Origin: Kiritimatiellia bacterium
GTDB lineage: Bacteria > Verrucomicrobiota > Kiritimatiellia > RFP12 > UBA1067
Assembly (NCBI GenBank): GCA_017450695.1
Contig: JAFSTA010000146.1
Location: forward strand, 1-44,699
Length of the DNA stretch: 44,699 nt
Direction of reading: 5' to 3'
Made by a program: the position numbers and the translations under genes. Shown piece after piece: positions 15,781 to 24,360 of this stretch. Within the stretch, counting starts at the first letter, position 1. Each line of letters starts with the position of its first letter. The notes beneath the pieces were generated by a model. It did no database searches. It had not been told where the DNA came from and was given only the letters and a program-made list of their open reading frames with translations.

Positions 15781-17943
15781 CTACTCCAGCTGGAATTCGG
15801 GTTCGTCGGGATTGCGGAGCAGATTGAAGAGTGGGCAGAGGTCTTTCCCCGTAAGCCGCGAGAAGCGTTGCGCCCATTGCTTCCGTTTCTCGTAGTCGTT
15901 CTTCGGCCGCTCGGAGGGAGAGAGCGTCCGGTATTCGGCGAACATTTTCTCGAACGGCTCCCAGCCGAAGCGGTCATACAGCCGCACGAAAAACTCCAGC
16001 GCGAGGAATGGATCGCTTTTCCATTTCTCGTAGGGATGCCCCGCCGCCTCCCAGTTTTCATACGCCCGCTTGATGTTCTGGCCGCCCATCCGAGTCTGGC
16101 GCGGTTTCAATCCGCAAAGTTTGTCCATGCAGTAGAGGGTGAAGAAATTGACCGTCACCTCGCCCGTGCCCTGGAACGTCCAGTCTCCGTTCTGATGGTT
16201 GTGTCCCATCTCGTGGAAGAGTCCCCACACATCCCCCTCCTTTCCGGTCCGGATCGTCTGCGCATTGACCAAGTGTTTCGTACTCCCCCACGGAATCATG
16301 ATGGGATACCCCGCGTGCATGTATCCGGCGCACAGTTGCACGTCGATGCAGAACCGTTCCGCGGAAGTACGTTCCTTCGGCAAGGCGGTCAGCTTGGCAT
16401 CCAAATCCAAAATCTCCGACCAGACCTGCAACAGGGGCAAGGGATCATCCAGTTCGCGGATGAAAACCGAAGGCACCGAAAAGATGATTTTCCCGCTCTC
16501 AATCTCCGCCATCGGCGCGGGCAAATCGCGAATCGTCTTCCGCCAAGCATCCGCGTTGTCGCGCCCTTCCACAAACCAGGGAGCGGGACAGGCGGAACCG
16601 ATCTTGACCTGGGTCATTCCCGACTTACCCTTGGGCACGACCACATACACCAGACCGCCGAAGGGAGAGGAGAGCTTGGTCACGGGTTTGTCAAGCGGCA
16701 CCTCCACATCCACCACAGGCGCGCGCAACCACTTCTCATGCGCCGTCACGCGGCAGGTCGTCGTGCCGATGCGCAGACGAAGCCCCTCCTTCTCCACGCC
16801 GTCCGGCAACGTTACCGTCAACGGCTCGCCCGCCACGGCGAACAGCCCCGTCCCGTGCCAGCGAGGGATCGACAGATTCATGCGAACCGTTCGCGTGACC
16901 CGACGCTTCGACTCCGGGATTCCCGGATAGACCCCCGCCGCCGGATGCGCCGCCCAGACCTTGACCGGATCTTTCAGCCAGGCGTCCTGAAACGCGCTCA
17001 ACGCCAGACGATCGCCAATCTGCCCGATCATGACCGGATGCTTCGGAGAGGGCACCGCCGCGCGACGGATGTCGCCGATCAACCGCTTGATTCTCGGACG
17101 GTACTGCCGTTCGTCCTCCGGCAGAATCTGCTGGAACGCCGGAATCAGGAAGGAACACTGACGCGCCGAATCGCCAGTCACGGACGTCTTTCCCCCGGCC
17201 AGCGCCAGCGACTCCTCGCAACTCATCGCGAGCGTGGAAGGACGCACCGCCGCGAACCGCTTTCCTTCGACAGGATTCACCGTGTGGTTGCTGGTGTACA
17301 GGCCGGCCGGCCCCAGCAGGGCGTTGAACGCGCTCTGCGTCTGGAACGACTTGCGCGTGATCTGATGCCATCCCCATCCGACAACCGAACAGAGAACGCC
17401 GCCTCCGCGTTCGATGAACGCGCGTACCTTGGGCATCTCCTCCACCCCGTGCGATTCGGGACTGATCAGGAAAACGGCGGGCAAGGCGATATCCTGCAAC
17501 TGCTCCAAACGGTCGATGGACAGGATCCGCGAACCGTCAATGCCCGCCACCGTCTCGCGATACAACTTCTGGCGGCTGTCGTAACAGACCGTCGCCGGTT
17601 GAACCCCGCCCGCCAGCCAACGGAGTGACGTGCGCAAAAAGGCCTCGTTCGCACTCCGCTTCATCGCATCCGCCGAGAGGAAGGCCTCGTGGCTCACCGC
17701 GACAATCCTCCCCTTCCCCAAGGTGGATGCCGCCGCCACCGGTACGCTCGCCTTTCCGATGCGCCCCGCGACCAACGGGAACGCCGGTCTTCCTGCGACG
17801 AGGATCGTACCGGGCACGCCGCCGCGCACGATCTCCAATCCCCCCGCCTTCTCGGCGATCTCCCGCTGAAACATCTCCGCATCCTCTGCCAAAACCAATG
17901 TGGCAAACAAAACTGAGAACAACTGCCAAACAAAACGGCTCAT
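15781..17943 (-). CDS. Secreted M60-like (enhancin/mucinase) metallopeptidase
   Basis: A 720-aa exported protein. The ATG at 17943 follows GGGAGG by 5 nt and starts a signal peptide (MSRFVWQLFSVLFATLVLA). The N-terminal part (about 25-280) resembles a GATase-like, non-catalytic domain (LGKGRIVAVSHEAFL; VFLISPESHGVEEMPKVRAFIERGGGVLC). The C-terminal part is an M60-like peptidase: H577-E-M-G-H581, then WTFQGTGEVTVNFFTLY with E595, the HExxH...E zinc site of this family. M60-like enzymes cleave heavily O-glycosylated proteins such as mucins, which fits a gut organism. It is a single gene convergent with hsdR; the 115 bp between them contain only repeat fragments. Confidence 0.88.
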   Translation of the reverse strand: MSRFVWQLFSVLFATLVLAEDAEMFQREIAEKAGGLEIVRGGVPGTILVAGRPAFPLVAGRIGKASVPVAAASTLGKGRIVAVSHEAFLSADAMKRSANEAFLRTSLRWLAGGVQPATVCYDSRQKLYRETVAGIDGSRILSIDRLEQLQDIALPAVFLISPESHGVEEMPKVRAFIERGGGVLCSVVGWGWHQITRKSFQTQSAFNALLGPAGLYTSNHTVNPVEGKRFAAVRPSTLAMSCEESLALAGGKTSVTGDSARQCSFLIPAFQQILPEDERQYRPRIKRLIGDIRRAAVPSPKHPVMIGQIGDRLALSAFQDAWLKDPVKVWAAHPAAGVYPGIPESKRRVTRTVRMNLSIPRWHGTGLFAVAGEPLTVTLPDGVEKEGLRLRIGTTTCRVTAHEKWLRAPVVDVEVPLDKPVTKLSSPFGGLVYVVVPKGKSGMTQVKIGSACPAPWFVEGRDNADAWRKTIRDLPAPMAEIESGKIIFSVPSVFIRELDDPLPLLQVWSEILDLDAKLTALPKERTSAERFCIDVQLCAGYMHAGYPIMIPWGSTKHLVNAQTIRTGKEGDVWGLFHEMGHNHQNGDWTFQGTGEVTVNFFTLYCMDKLCGLKPRQTRMGGQNIKRAYENWEAAGHPYEKWKSDPFLALEFFVRLYDRFGWEPFEKMFAEYRTLSPSERPKNDYEKRKQWAQRFSRLTGKDLCPLFNLLRNPDEPEFQLE

Positions 17944-17989
17944 CGTATCCTCCCTTGCTACGCGCCAACAATAGCACATTCTCCCCGCA

Positions 17990-18400
17990 ATAGCGAATAG
18001 AAAATAGCGTATATGGTTGGGTGGTTACTTGGGTGGTGGCGCGTAGCGCCAGCTGAGAAGAGGGGAAGCTGAGAGGCTGAGAAGCCGGTGGGTATAAGTG
18101 GTTGGGTGGTTGGGTGGTTAGGTGGGTAGTTCGCCAGTTTCCCGCGCGAGATGGGACGACTGGGACGAATGGGACAACTGGGACTGGTGTCACACGTCCG
18201 CCGTTCCATTTCCTCGCGCGAAAATGGGAGGGTCGCGCCCCGTCGCTTCTCAGCTTTTCAGCCTCTCAGCTTCTCAGCTTAACCGGCTTGACACGCTGAA
18301 CCGGCTAACTCTTTCCCAAATTGAAAGGGAGCGAAGCGACCATTTACCTTTTAACCATTCATCAGCTGGCGGCGTGAGCCGCCCACCGCCCACTTCCCGT
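17990..18400. repeat. Dispersed repeats upstream of hydE
   Basis: Contains the GGCGCGTAGCGCC palindrome (18039), GAGAAG/CTGAGAGG units, G-rich GGTTGGGTGGTTGGGTGG (about 18099), the CCGTTCCATTTCCTCGCGCG family (about 18201), CTCAGC units (18247-18279), AGCGAAGCGACCATTT (18331 on) and GGCGGCGTGAGCCGCC (18367). No gene. Confidence 0.75.
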
Positions 18401-18406
18401 TTTTAC

Positions 18407-18435
18407 TTCACCAGCTGGAAACGATTTGGTATAAT
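18407..18435 (+). promoter_or_regulatory. Promoter of hydE-thiS-thiG
   Basis: TTCACC (18407-18412), 17-bp spacer, perfect TATAAT (18430-18435). The start point near 18442 leaves only about 17 nt before the GTG start, so no riboswitch (for example TPP) can be present upstream. Confidence 0.65.
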
Positions 18436-18458
18436 GACTGCTCTTTTGGAGGTTTCCC

Positions 18459-19529
18459 GTGGCGAGGACGATACAGGAATGGATGACAGGTCTGAAGGCA
18501 GGTGAACTCCCGACGGTCGAGGAATTGGCGTACTTGCTCACCGTGCGGGGGGATGATTCACGTCTGTTGTTGCAGGCCGCCGACTCGGTTCGCGCCGCCG
18601 TCATGGGGGATGCCGTACACATTCGCGGCATCATCGAATTCTCCAACATCTGTCGGAACGACTGCCTGTATTGCGGAATCCGCCGCTCGAACCAAACCGT
18701 CACCCGCTATCGGATTCCGGATGAGGAAATTCTGGAAACGGCGGCACACGCGAAAGAATGGGGTTGCGGCACGGTCGTTCTCCAGTCGGGGGAAGACCCG
18801 TATTACACGGCGGAACGGATTTCCAAGCTGGTCCGTGCGATTCACGCGATGGATTTGGCCATCACCCTTTCGCTGGGAGTTCGCCCCCGCGCCGAGCTGG
18901 CGGCGTTCCGTGAGGCGGGCGCCGACCGCTATCTGCTCCGGTTCGAGACCTGCAACCGCGAACAGTTCGCGCGACTCCATCCGGACGCCCCCTTCGAAGA
19001 ACGAATCCGTTGCCTAGACGACTTGCGTGAACTCGGGTTCCAAGTCGGCAGCGGATTCATGATCGGGTTGCCGGGAGCCTCGCTGGAGGATCTTGCGCGA
19101 GACCTCCTGTTCACGCGGCAGCTGCAATTGGACATGATCGGATGCGGTCCGTTCCTTGCCCATCCCGACACGCCGCTGCGCGAAAGCGGACAGTTGCCCG
19201 ACAAGTCAGTCTATTACCATACGATCGCCCTGCTGCGACTCTTGAATCCGCACGCGCACATCCCGGCGACCACGGCATTCGACGCATTGGACAAGGAGAG
19301 CGGACGGAATCGCGTGCTGGAGGGCGGGGCGAATGTGTTCATGCCCAATCTGACGCCCGGCAAGTATCGGAAACTGTACCTGCTCTATCCGGACAAGCCG
19401 TGCGTCGATGAAGAGGGCGGCGCCTGTATGCTTTGCATCCGGGGACGCCTCCGCGCACTCGGCAGGAAAATGGCGACAGGGCGCGGGGACGCATGGCGTT
19501 TGACGAACGCAGGGGGGAACAACGCATGA
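18459..19529 (+). CDS. hydE: [FeFe]-hydrogenase maturase HydE-like radical SAM enzyme
   Basis: A 356-aa radical SAM protein. C65-x3-C69-x2-C72 (CRNDCLYCGIRRSN) binds the SAM cluster, and C315-x7-C323-x2-C326 near the C-terminus has the spacing of the second cluster site of HydE proteins. HydE works on an Fe(CO)2CN-cysteine complex in assembly of the hydrogenase H-cluster. GGE-like QSGEDPYYTAE and FMIGLPGASLEDLA fit the family. GTG start, 6 nt after TTTTGGAGG. The odd point is context: its stop overlaps the start of thiS (ATGA), and thiG follows, while thiH, the radical SAM enzyme that supplies ThiG in anaerobes, is absent. The sequence says HydE; the neighbours raise the question of a thiamine-related role. 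Confidence 0.85.
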   Translation: MARTIQEWMTGLKAGELPTVEELAYLLTVRGDDSRLLLQAADSVRAAVMGDAVHIRGIIEFSNICRNDCLYCGIRRSNQTVTRYRIPDEEILETAAHAKEWGCGTVVLQSGEDPYYTAERISKLVRAIHAMDLAITLSLGVRPRAELAAFREAGADRYLLRFETCNREQFARLHPDAPFEERIRCLDDLRELGFQVGSGFMIGLPGASLEDLARDLLFTRQLQLDMIGCGPFLAHPDTPLRESGQLPDKSVYYHTIALLRLLNPHAHIPATTAFDALDKESGRNRVLEGGANVFMPNLTPGKYRKLYLLYPDKPCVDEEGGACMLCIRGRLRALGRKMATGRGDAWRLTNAGGNNA

Positions 19530-19729
19530 CGATACAGCTCAACGGGAAACAACAGGTTATCGCCGAAGGTATCCAGACGGTTGAAGCGCTTTTGGAATCC
19601 CTCGGTGTGAAAGCGAAAGGGATCGCCGTTGAGGTCAACGGTGAGATCCTCTCGCTCGACCAGCTCGGTTCGGCGCAGTTGCGCGAGAACGATCAGGTCG
19701 AAGTGATTCAATTCGTGGGAGGAGGTTGA
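19526..19729 (+). CDS. thiS: Sulfur carrier protein ThiS
   Basis: A 67-aa ubiquitin-fold sulfur carrier ending in FVGGG, whose terminal Gly-Gly is adenylated and thiocarboxylated before sulfur transfer to ThiG in thiazole synthesis. It starts with [10 protein letters not shown], has the hydrophobic VEALLESLG helix, [10 protein letters not shown] and the late [11 protein letters not shown] strand, all at normal ThiS positions. The ATG at 19526 lies inside the hydE stop, so translation is coupled. thiG follows 7 nt after its stop. The adenylating enzyme ThiF is not in the window. Confidence 0.92.
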   Translation: MTIQLNGKQQVIAEGIQTVEALLESLGVKAKGIAVEVNGEILSLDQLGSAQLRENDQVEVIQFVGGG

Positions 19730-19736
19730 GAACAAG

Positions 19737-20516
19737 ATGAATAATTTGGTCATTGCCGGAAGAGAATTCCGTTCGCGTCTGTTTATCGGAACCGGGAAGT
19801 TCGGTTCAGCGGTCACGATGAGCCGCGCGATTGAGGAGTCGGGCGCGGAACTGGTGACGGTGGCGTTGCGCCGCGTCGATCTGGAGAAAGCGCCGGATGA
19901 GGATCCGCTGATCTCGCATTTGGATCCGAACCGCGTCGTGATCGTGCCGAACACCAGTGGCGCACGCACGGCGGAAGAGGCGGTGCGCATCGCGAAGCTC
20001 GCCCGTGCGGCGGGCGGATTCGAGTGGGTGAAGCTGGAGCTGACGCCCAACCTCCACCACCTGTTGCCGGACCCGATCGAGACGTTCAAGGCCGCGGAGA
20101 TTTTGGTAACAGAGGGATTCCATGTCTTGCCCTATATCAACGCGGATCCCGTGCTGGCGAAACGGCTGGAGGAAATCGGAACCGCCGCCGTGATGCCGCT
20201 CGCCGCGCCAATCGGAACCAACCTAGGATTGCAGACCAAGGCGATGATCGAGATCATCATCCAGAACGCCCGCATTCCCGTCGTGGTCGATGCCGGACTG
20301 GGACTTCCCTCCCACGCCGCAGCCGCCATTGAAATGGGGGCGGATTGCGTGCTGATCAACACCGCCATCGCGGCGGCGAAAGATCCGGTCAAGATGGCCT
20401 GCGCCTTCGCAAAGGCGGTTCAAGCCGCCGAAGAAGCGCGCGACGCCACACCACGCGCCCCCCGTTCAACCGCCACCGCGTCTTCCCCCCTCACCGGCTT
20501 CCTCTGGGAACACTAG
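19737..20516 (+). CDS. thiG: Thiazole synthase ThiG
   Basis: A 259-aa (beta/alpha)8 enzyme that builds the thiazole phosphate of thiamine from 1-deoxy-xylulose 5-phosphate, ThiS-thiocarboxylate and dehydroglycine. Signatures are FIGTGKF near the start, K99 in VKLEL (the Schiff-base lysine), [36 protein letters not shown] and [36 protein letters not shown]. The C-terminal 20 residues after [15 protein letters not shown] are less conserved. The ATG follows GGGAGGAGG. In anaerobes dehydroglycine usually comes from ThiH; here only a HydE-like enzyme is adjacent. Confidence 0.95.
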   Translation: MNNLVIAGREFRSRLFIGTGKFGSAVTMSRAIEESGAELVTVALRRVDLEKAPDEDPLISHLDPNRVVIVPNTSGARTAEEAVRIAKLARAAGGFEWVKLELTPNLHHLLPDPIETFKAAEILVTEGFHVLPYINADPVLAKRLEEIGTAAVMPLAAPIGTNLGLQTKAMIEIIIQNARIPVVVDAGLGLPSHAAAAIEMGADCVLINTAIAAAKDPVKMACAFAKAVQAAEEARDATPRAPRSTATASSPLTGFLWEH

Positions 20517-20519
20517 CGG

Positions 20520-21180
20520 GTAGCAGAACGAGAAGGTTAGGTGATTGGGTGGTTGCTCACGCCAGCTGAGAGGCTGAGAAGCTGAGAAGAAGCGATATGC
20601 CCGTCGCATGTCGCGTGTCGCACGTCCACCGTTCCATTCCCTCGCTAAAATGGGAGGGTCGCGCCCCGTCGCGACCTCACCGGGTGAAACGACAGGTGTC
20701 GCATCCTCGAATGTCCCGCGCGAAACTGCGGCGTTACAAATGCCGGTCATGTTCACAACCTGCCCTTCTTTCGGTACTGGGAGTTTGGGAGGCTTGGAGA
20801 AGGGTCCCGAATACCCCGTCTCCGAAACTCCCCGTAGCGAAAGCCAATGCGTGTTCTACTGCAACGGACGCGACGAAGCGCGTCCCTCCCAATTCGGGCA
20901 ACGAGGACGTTGCCTCTCCCGTTCTCAGCGTGAGGGAAAGACACGCGCCCGTCGCATGTCGCGTGTCGCACATCCACCGTTCCATTCCCTCGTGCAAAAA
21001 TGGGAGGGTCGCGCCCCTCCCGTCCTCCGTAGCCTTGCGTAGGATGGATCGCGACCGCAACGCTTTCCACGCTTGACCGGCTTTCCACGCTTAATCGGCT
21101 AACTCCTTCCCCAATTGAAAGGGAGCGGAGCGACCATTTAACCTTTTAACTTTCCCTTTGCCGAAGCGCTCCGACTGATT
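20520..21180. repeat. Dispersed repeats, including a 68-bp direct repeat pair
   Basis: A unit starting CCGTCGCATGTCGCGTGTCG at about 20600-20668 recurs with few changes at 20948-21014 (both contain CCACCGTTCCATTCCCTCG and GGGAGGGTCGCGCCCC). Between them is the element ending CCGTAGCGAAAGCCAATGCG (20826-20852), whose reverse complement recurs at 29425 and 44325. CTGAGAAG units, CCTTGCGTAGGATGGATCGC (21033) and GAGCGACCATTTAACC (21127) follow. No gene. Confidence 0.75.
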
Positions 21181-21186
21181 TCGGGC

Positions 21187-21215
21187 TTGTCTGACTGGGA
21201 AGATTATGGTTTACT
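21187..21215 (+). promoter_or_regulatory. Promoter of nfeD-SPFH-rluB operon
   Basis: TTGTCT (21187-21192), 17-bp spacer, TTTACT (21210-21215). The -10 is weak. A strong ribosome site AAAGGAGGT follows before the ATG at 21256. Confidence 0.45.
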
Positions 21216-21255
21216 AAACGTTATTTGAACGGTCTGACGTAAAGGAGGTATTGGA

Positions 21256-21690
21256 ATGACACCTTTAATTTGGCTCATTGCGGGAATCATCCTGTTGATC
21301 ATGGAAGTGGCGACACCCGGTTTCGTCATCTGTTTCTTTGGTCTGTCGGCGATCACAGTCAGTCTGTTGACAAAGCTTCTTCCGTGGTTCGGGGCGGCGT
21401 GGCAGTGGTTCGCTTTCTCCGTGCTGGCGATCCTCTACACGATTTTTCTCCGCCGCTTCCTCACACGGATTTTTGTCGGGAACAGCGAAACGACCTCGTC
21501 GAATCCCGATGACGACACGACCGGGAAGATCGTGCGGGTGACGGCGGACATCTATCCGAACATCCCCGGGCGCGTGGAGCTGAACGGTACGAACTGGACG
21601 GCGGAAGCCGACGAGCCGATCCCCTGCGGGGAGCATGTCCGAATCGTCGCCCAACACAATCTCACGCTGAAGGTTGAGAAACTCAAGTAA
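21256..21690 (+). CDS. NfeD-like membrane protein
   Basis: A 144-aa protein with two to three N-terminal membrane helices (about 4-25, 28-45 and 50-66) and a C-terminal OB-fold of the NfeD type (GRVELNGTNWTAEADEPIPCGEHVRIVAQHNLTL, about 105-140, broken here into its core strands). Short NfeD proteins are partners of SPFH/stomatin proteins, and the next gene is one, 25 nt downstream. Together they are thought to organise membrane microdomains or control membrane protein quality. It lacks the ClpP-like serine protease domain of long NfeD. Confidence 0.88.
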   Translation: MTPLIWLIAGIILLIMEVATPGFVICFFGLSAITVSLLTKLLPWFGAAWQWFAFSVLAILYTIFLRRFLTRIFVGNSETTSSNPDDDTTGKIVRVTADIYPNIPGRVELNGTNWTAEADEPIPCGEHVRIVAQHNLTLKVEKLK

Positions 21691-21715
21691 CCCAAAACAA
21701 GAAAGGAACAACACC

Positions 21716-22639
21716 ATGGAACAAGCACCTGTTATCGTTGGAATCATCGTCGCAATCGGAGTCTTGTACACGTTTCTGAAATGTGTGCGGATCGTACCGC
21801 AGAAACAAGCGTACATCGTGGAGCGCCTGGGTAAATACTCCCGCACGCTGGAAGCGGGGCTCCACGTGCTGACCCCGTTGATTGAAAAGGTCGCGTACAA
21901 GCACACGCTGAAAGAGCAGGTCATCGACGTGCCGCCGCAGCAGTGTATCACCAAGGACAACATCCGCGTGGAAGTTGATGGCATCCTGTATCTGCAGGTG
22001 ATGGATCCGGTCAAGGCTTCCTACGGCATCGGGAACTATCTTTTCGCCACGGCGCAGCTGGCGCAAACCACCATGCGCAGCGAAATGGGCAAGCTCGATC
22101 TCGACCGCTCGTTCGAAGAGCGCGAACAGATCAACGGGTCGATCGTCGAGGCGGTTGACCGTGCTTCCGACCCGTGGGGCGTGAAGGTGACGCGCTACGA
22201 GATCAAGAACATCACGCCGCCGCAAACCATCCGCGACGCGATGGAAAAGCAGATGCGCGCGGAACGTGAAAAGCGCGCCATCATCGCCGAGTCCGAAGGT
22301 GAACGCCAGGCGAAGATCAACCGCGCCGAAGGCGACAAGCAGGAGGCGATCGCCCGGTCCGAGGGTGAAATGCAGCGCCGTATCAACGAGGCGAGAGGCC
22401 AGGCGGAACAGATCCAGCTGGTCGCGGAGGCCCAGGCTCTCGGTATCCAGAAAGTCGCCCAGGCCATCAATGCGCAGGGCGGAAACGAAGCGGTGAACAT
22501 GCAACTCGGACAGCTCTACCTGGAGCAGTTCGGGAATCTGGCGAAGACCGGCAACACGATGATTATCCCGACCGACCTCGCCAACGTCGCGGGCGTGTTA
22601 AAAGCCGCCACGACAATTGTCAAGGGCATCGAGAAATAG
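21716..22639 (+). CDS. SPFH/Band 7 protein, stomatin/QmcA-like
   Basis: A 307-aa protein with one N-terminal membrane helix (about 5-20) and an SPFH domain: VPQKQAYIVERLGKYSRTLEAGLH, QVIDVPPQQCITKDNIRVEVDG, MRSEMGKLDLDRSFEER and VTRYEIKNITPP, each a stomatin hallmark. A long charged coiled coil (about 175-250, ESEGERQAKINRAEGDKQEA) follows. The ATG at 21716 is preferred over a longer frame because AAGAAAGGAA precedes it. It sits between nfeD and the ThyX-like gene in a four-gene operon. Stomatin/NfeD pairs form membrane scaffolds; the client is unknown. Confidence 0.92.
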   Translation: MEQAPVIVGIIVAIGVLYTFLKCVRIVPQKQAYIVERLGKYSRTLEAGLHVLTPLIEKVAYKHTLKEQVIDVPPQQCITKDNIRVEVDGILYLQVMDPVKASYGIGNYLFATAQLAQTTMRSEMGKLDLDRSFEEREQINGSIVEAVDRASDPWGVKVTRYEIKNITPPQTIRDAMEKQMRAEREKRAIIAESEGERQAKINRAEGDKQEAIARSEGEMQRRINEARGQAEQIQLVAEAQALGIQKVAQAINAQGGNEAVNMQLGQLYLEQFGNLAKTGNTMIIPTDLANVAGVLKAATTIVKGIEK

Positions 22640-22657
22640 CAATCGGGAAGTGCAACC

Positions 22658-23239
22658 GTGACTACACTGAAATACCTCCGCGCTTGCTTCCGCTGGCGCG
22701 ATGTCGCAGACGCGGCGCGCACGACAATCCGGATGGACGAAGGCACGAAAGAGCCGGGCAGCGCGTGGAAACGGCGGATTCTGCTGGCGGAGCATTCGCC
22801 CATCCGGCAGATGATCTTCAAGTGGAAATGGCACGACCTGAAGTATTGGATCAGCGTGCATTTCGTCCGGCACAAGTTCGGGATCGAGCATTTCGTCAGC
22901 ACGCAGCGGACGGACCGCACGGGCGTCAACCGCGAAGAGGCGCCGCAAAACGCGCCGGTCGATCATGAGTGCTTCGCGAACGCCCAGGCGATGATCTTCA
23001 TTTCCCGCAAGCGCCTCTGCCGCCAGGCTTCCCCGGAAACGACGGAAGCCTGGAAACTGGTGCTGGAAGAGGTGAAGAAAATCGAGCCTGAACTGTACAG
23101 CGTCTGTGTTCCCGAATGCGTCTATCGCGGTTTCTGTCCCGAATTCAAAACCTGCGGGTATGTGAATACGGAGGCGTTTCGGAAGGCGCGAGCCGCCTAC
23201 GTCGGGGAATCGGAACACGCCCAATCGAATCGGTCGTAA
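22658..23239 (+). CDS. Divergent ThyX-like protein
   Basis: A 193-aa protein that looks like a remote relative of flavin-dependent thymidylate synthase ThyX. EHSPIRQ (45-51) matches the ThyX substrate loop, and RHK-FGIEHFV-S (71-81) matches the RHRx7S signature with K in place of the second R. STQRTDR (81-87) parallels the following SxR block. It is shorter than ThyX (about 220-250) and has a Cys-rich end (CVPECVYRGFCPEFKTCGY, near 149-167) that ThyX lacks. Genuine FAD- and dUMP-dependent activity is therefore uncertain. GTG start after GGGAAG; 18 nt downstream of the SPFH gene and 9 nt before rluB. Confidence 0.6.
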   Translation: MTTLKYLRACFRWRDVADAARTTIRMDEGTKEPGSAWKRRILLAEHSPIRQMIFKWKWHDLKYWISVHFVRHKFGIEHFVSTQRTDRTGVNREEAPQNAPVDHECFANAQAMIFISRKRLCRQASPETTEAWKLVLEEVKKIEPELYSVCVPECVYRGFCPEFKTCGYVNTEAFRKARAAYVGESEHAQSNRS

Positions 23240-23248
23240 AGGAGAACT

Positions 23249-24061
23249 ATGCCAATCGACAAAAACCGTAACGAGGACACCGCCCAGGGGGAACGTCTGC
23301 AGAGCGCACTTTCCCACAGGGGAGTCTGTTCACGGCGGCATGCCGCCGACCTGATTGCGTCGGGTGTCGTTTCCGTCAACGGGAAAGTCGTGCTGGAGCG
23401 CGGATTCCGCGTCAATCCCGCGACTGACGAAATCCGCGTGTCAGGCAAGCTCCTGCCGAAAGAGGAGGAAGAACCGCACACAATCCTGCTCTACAAGCCG
23501 CGTGGCGTGATCTGCAGCGCGGACAACTCGCGCGGAGAGACGGTCTGCGACCTGATGAGAGAAGAATTCTCGGAGCGTCTGGTTCCCGTCGGACGTCTAG
23601 ACAAGGACACCGAAGGGCTTCTGCTGATGTCGAACGACGGCGAGTTCTGCAAGCTGATGACGCATCCCCGTTACGGCTGCGTCAAAATCTACCAGGCGCG
23701 CGTTGCGGGGCACATGACGGAGGAGAAGCTCCGTATTCTCCGTTCCAGGATGGAAATCGACGGCTACCTGATCCGGCCGGTTGTGGTGGAGGTGATCCGC
23801 ATCGGCGACAACCACGTACACCGACTCCAGTTCACCTTGACCGAGGGACGGAACCGGCAGATTCGAAAAATGTGCGAAATCGCGGGATTTACCGTCCTGG
23901 AGCTGAAGCGTGTGCGCATCGGCCCCCTCCGCATCGGCAAGATGGAACCCGGAGACTGGCGTGAGCTTTCCTTGACCGAAGTCGAATCTCTGAAACGCCA
24001 CGCCCGGGCAATCGAACGAGCCGCCCAGCAACCGGAACCTCCCCGGCGGCGGCGGCGATAA
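23249..24061 (+). CDS. rluB: 23S rRNA pseudouridine synthase, RluB/RsuA family
   Basis: A 270-aa pseudouridine synthase. An N-terminal S4 RNA-binding domain (about 16-70: RLQSALSHRGVCSRRHAADLIASG) is followed by the RsuA/RluB/E/F catalytic domain with GRLDKDTEGLLL, in which D118 is the catalytic aspartate. YKPRGVICS, EGRNRQIRKMCEIAG and LKRVRIGPLRIG are further family blocks. RluB modifies U2605 of 23S rRNA in E. coli; the exact target here is inferred. The C-terminus is a basic run (RRRRR). Last gene of the nfeD operon. Confidence 0.92.
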   Translation: MPIDKNRNEDTAQGERLQSALSHRGVCSRRHAADLIASGVVSVNGKVVLERGFRVNPATDEIRVSGKLLPKEEEEPHTILLYKPRGVICSADNSRGETVCDLMREEFSERLVPVGRLDKDTEGLLLMSNDGEFCKLMTHPRYGCVKIYQARVAGHMTEEKLRILRSRMEIDGYLIRPVVVEVIRIGDNHVHRLQFTLTEGRNRQIRKMCEIAGFTVLELKRVRIGPLRIGKMEPGDWRELSLTEVESLKRHARAIERAAQQPEPPRRRRR

Positions 24062-24064
24062 AAA

Positions 24065-24360
24065 AGTGAATAGGTTAAAAAGTTAAATCACCACGATTCC
24101 TCCGTTTTTTATCTCTCGAAGAGACGCGGAGACGCGGAGATTTTGTAGGGTTACGACAGTTTTCCGAACGAAACAGTTAGGCGAGTTAAGCCGGGTAAGC
24201 GGGTTAAGCTGGATAAGCCAGTTAAGCATTGCGGACGCGACGAAGCGCGTCCCTCCCGTTCTCTGCGGCTCATCCTTTCTATCCCATCGATCCCTTTGAT
24301 CCCTTCTTCTCCGCTTCTCAGCTTCTCAGCCTCTCAGCCTCTCAGCTGGCGCGTAGCGCC
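24065..24360. repeat. Dispersed repeats between rluB and rhamnosidase gene
   Basis: Holds the CTCTCGAAGAGACGCGGAG family with its GGTTACGACAGTTTTCCGAA tail (24113-24172; near-identical to 9712-9772). Then AAGCCGGGTAAGCGGGTTAA (24188 on), GACGCGACGAAGCGCGTCCC (24235 on), CTCAGC units (24315-24346) and GGCGCGTAGCGCC (24348-24360), which abuts the rhamnosidase stop codon. Confidence 0.8.

Noticed and set aside
15868-17628. Long plus-strand frame (586 codons) opposite the M60 peptidase gene
   Set aside because: Antisense shadow of a GC-rich gene with clear signal peptide and catalytic motif; the frame is Arg/His/Pro-rich.
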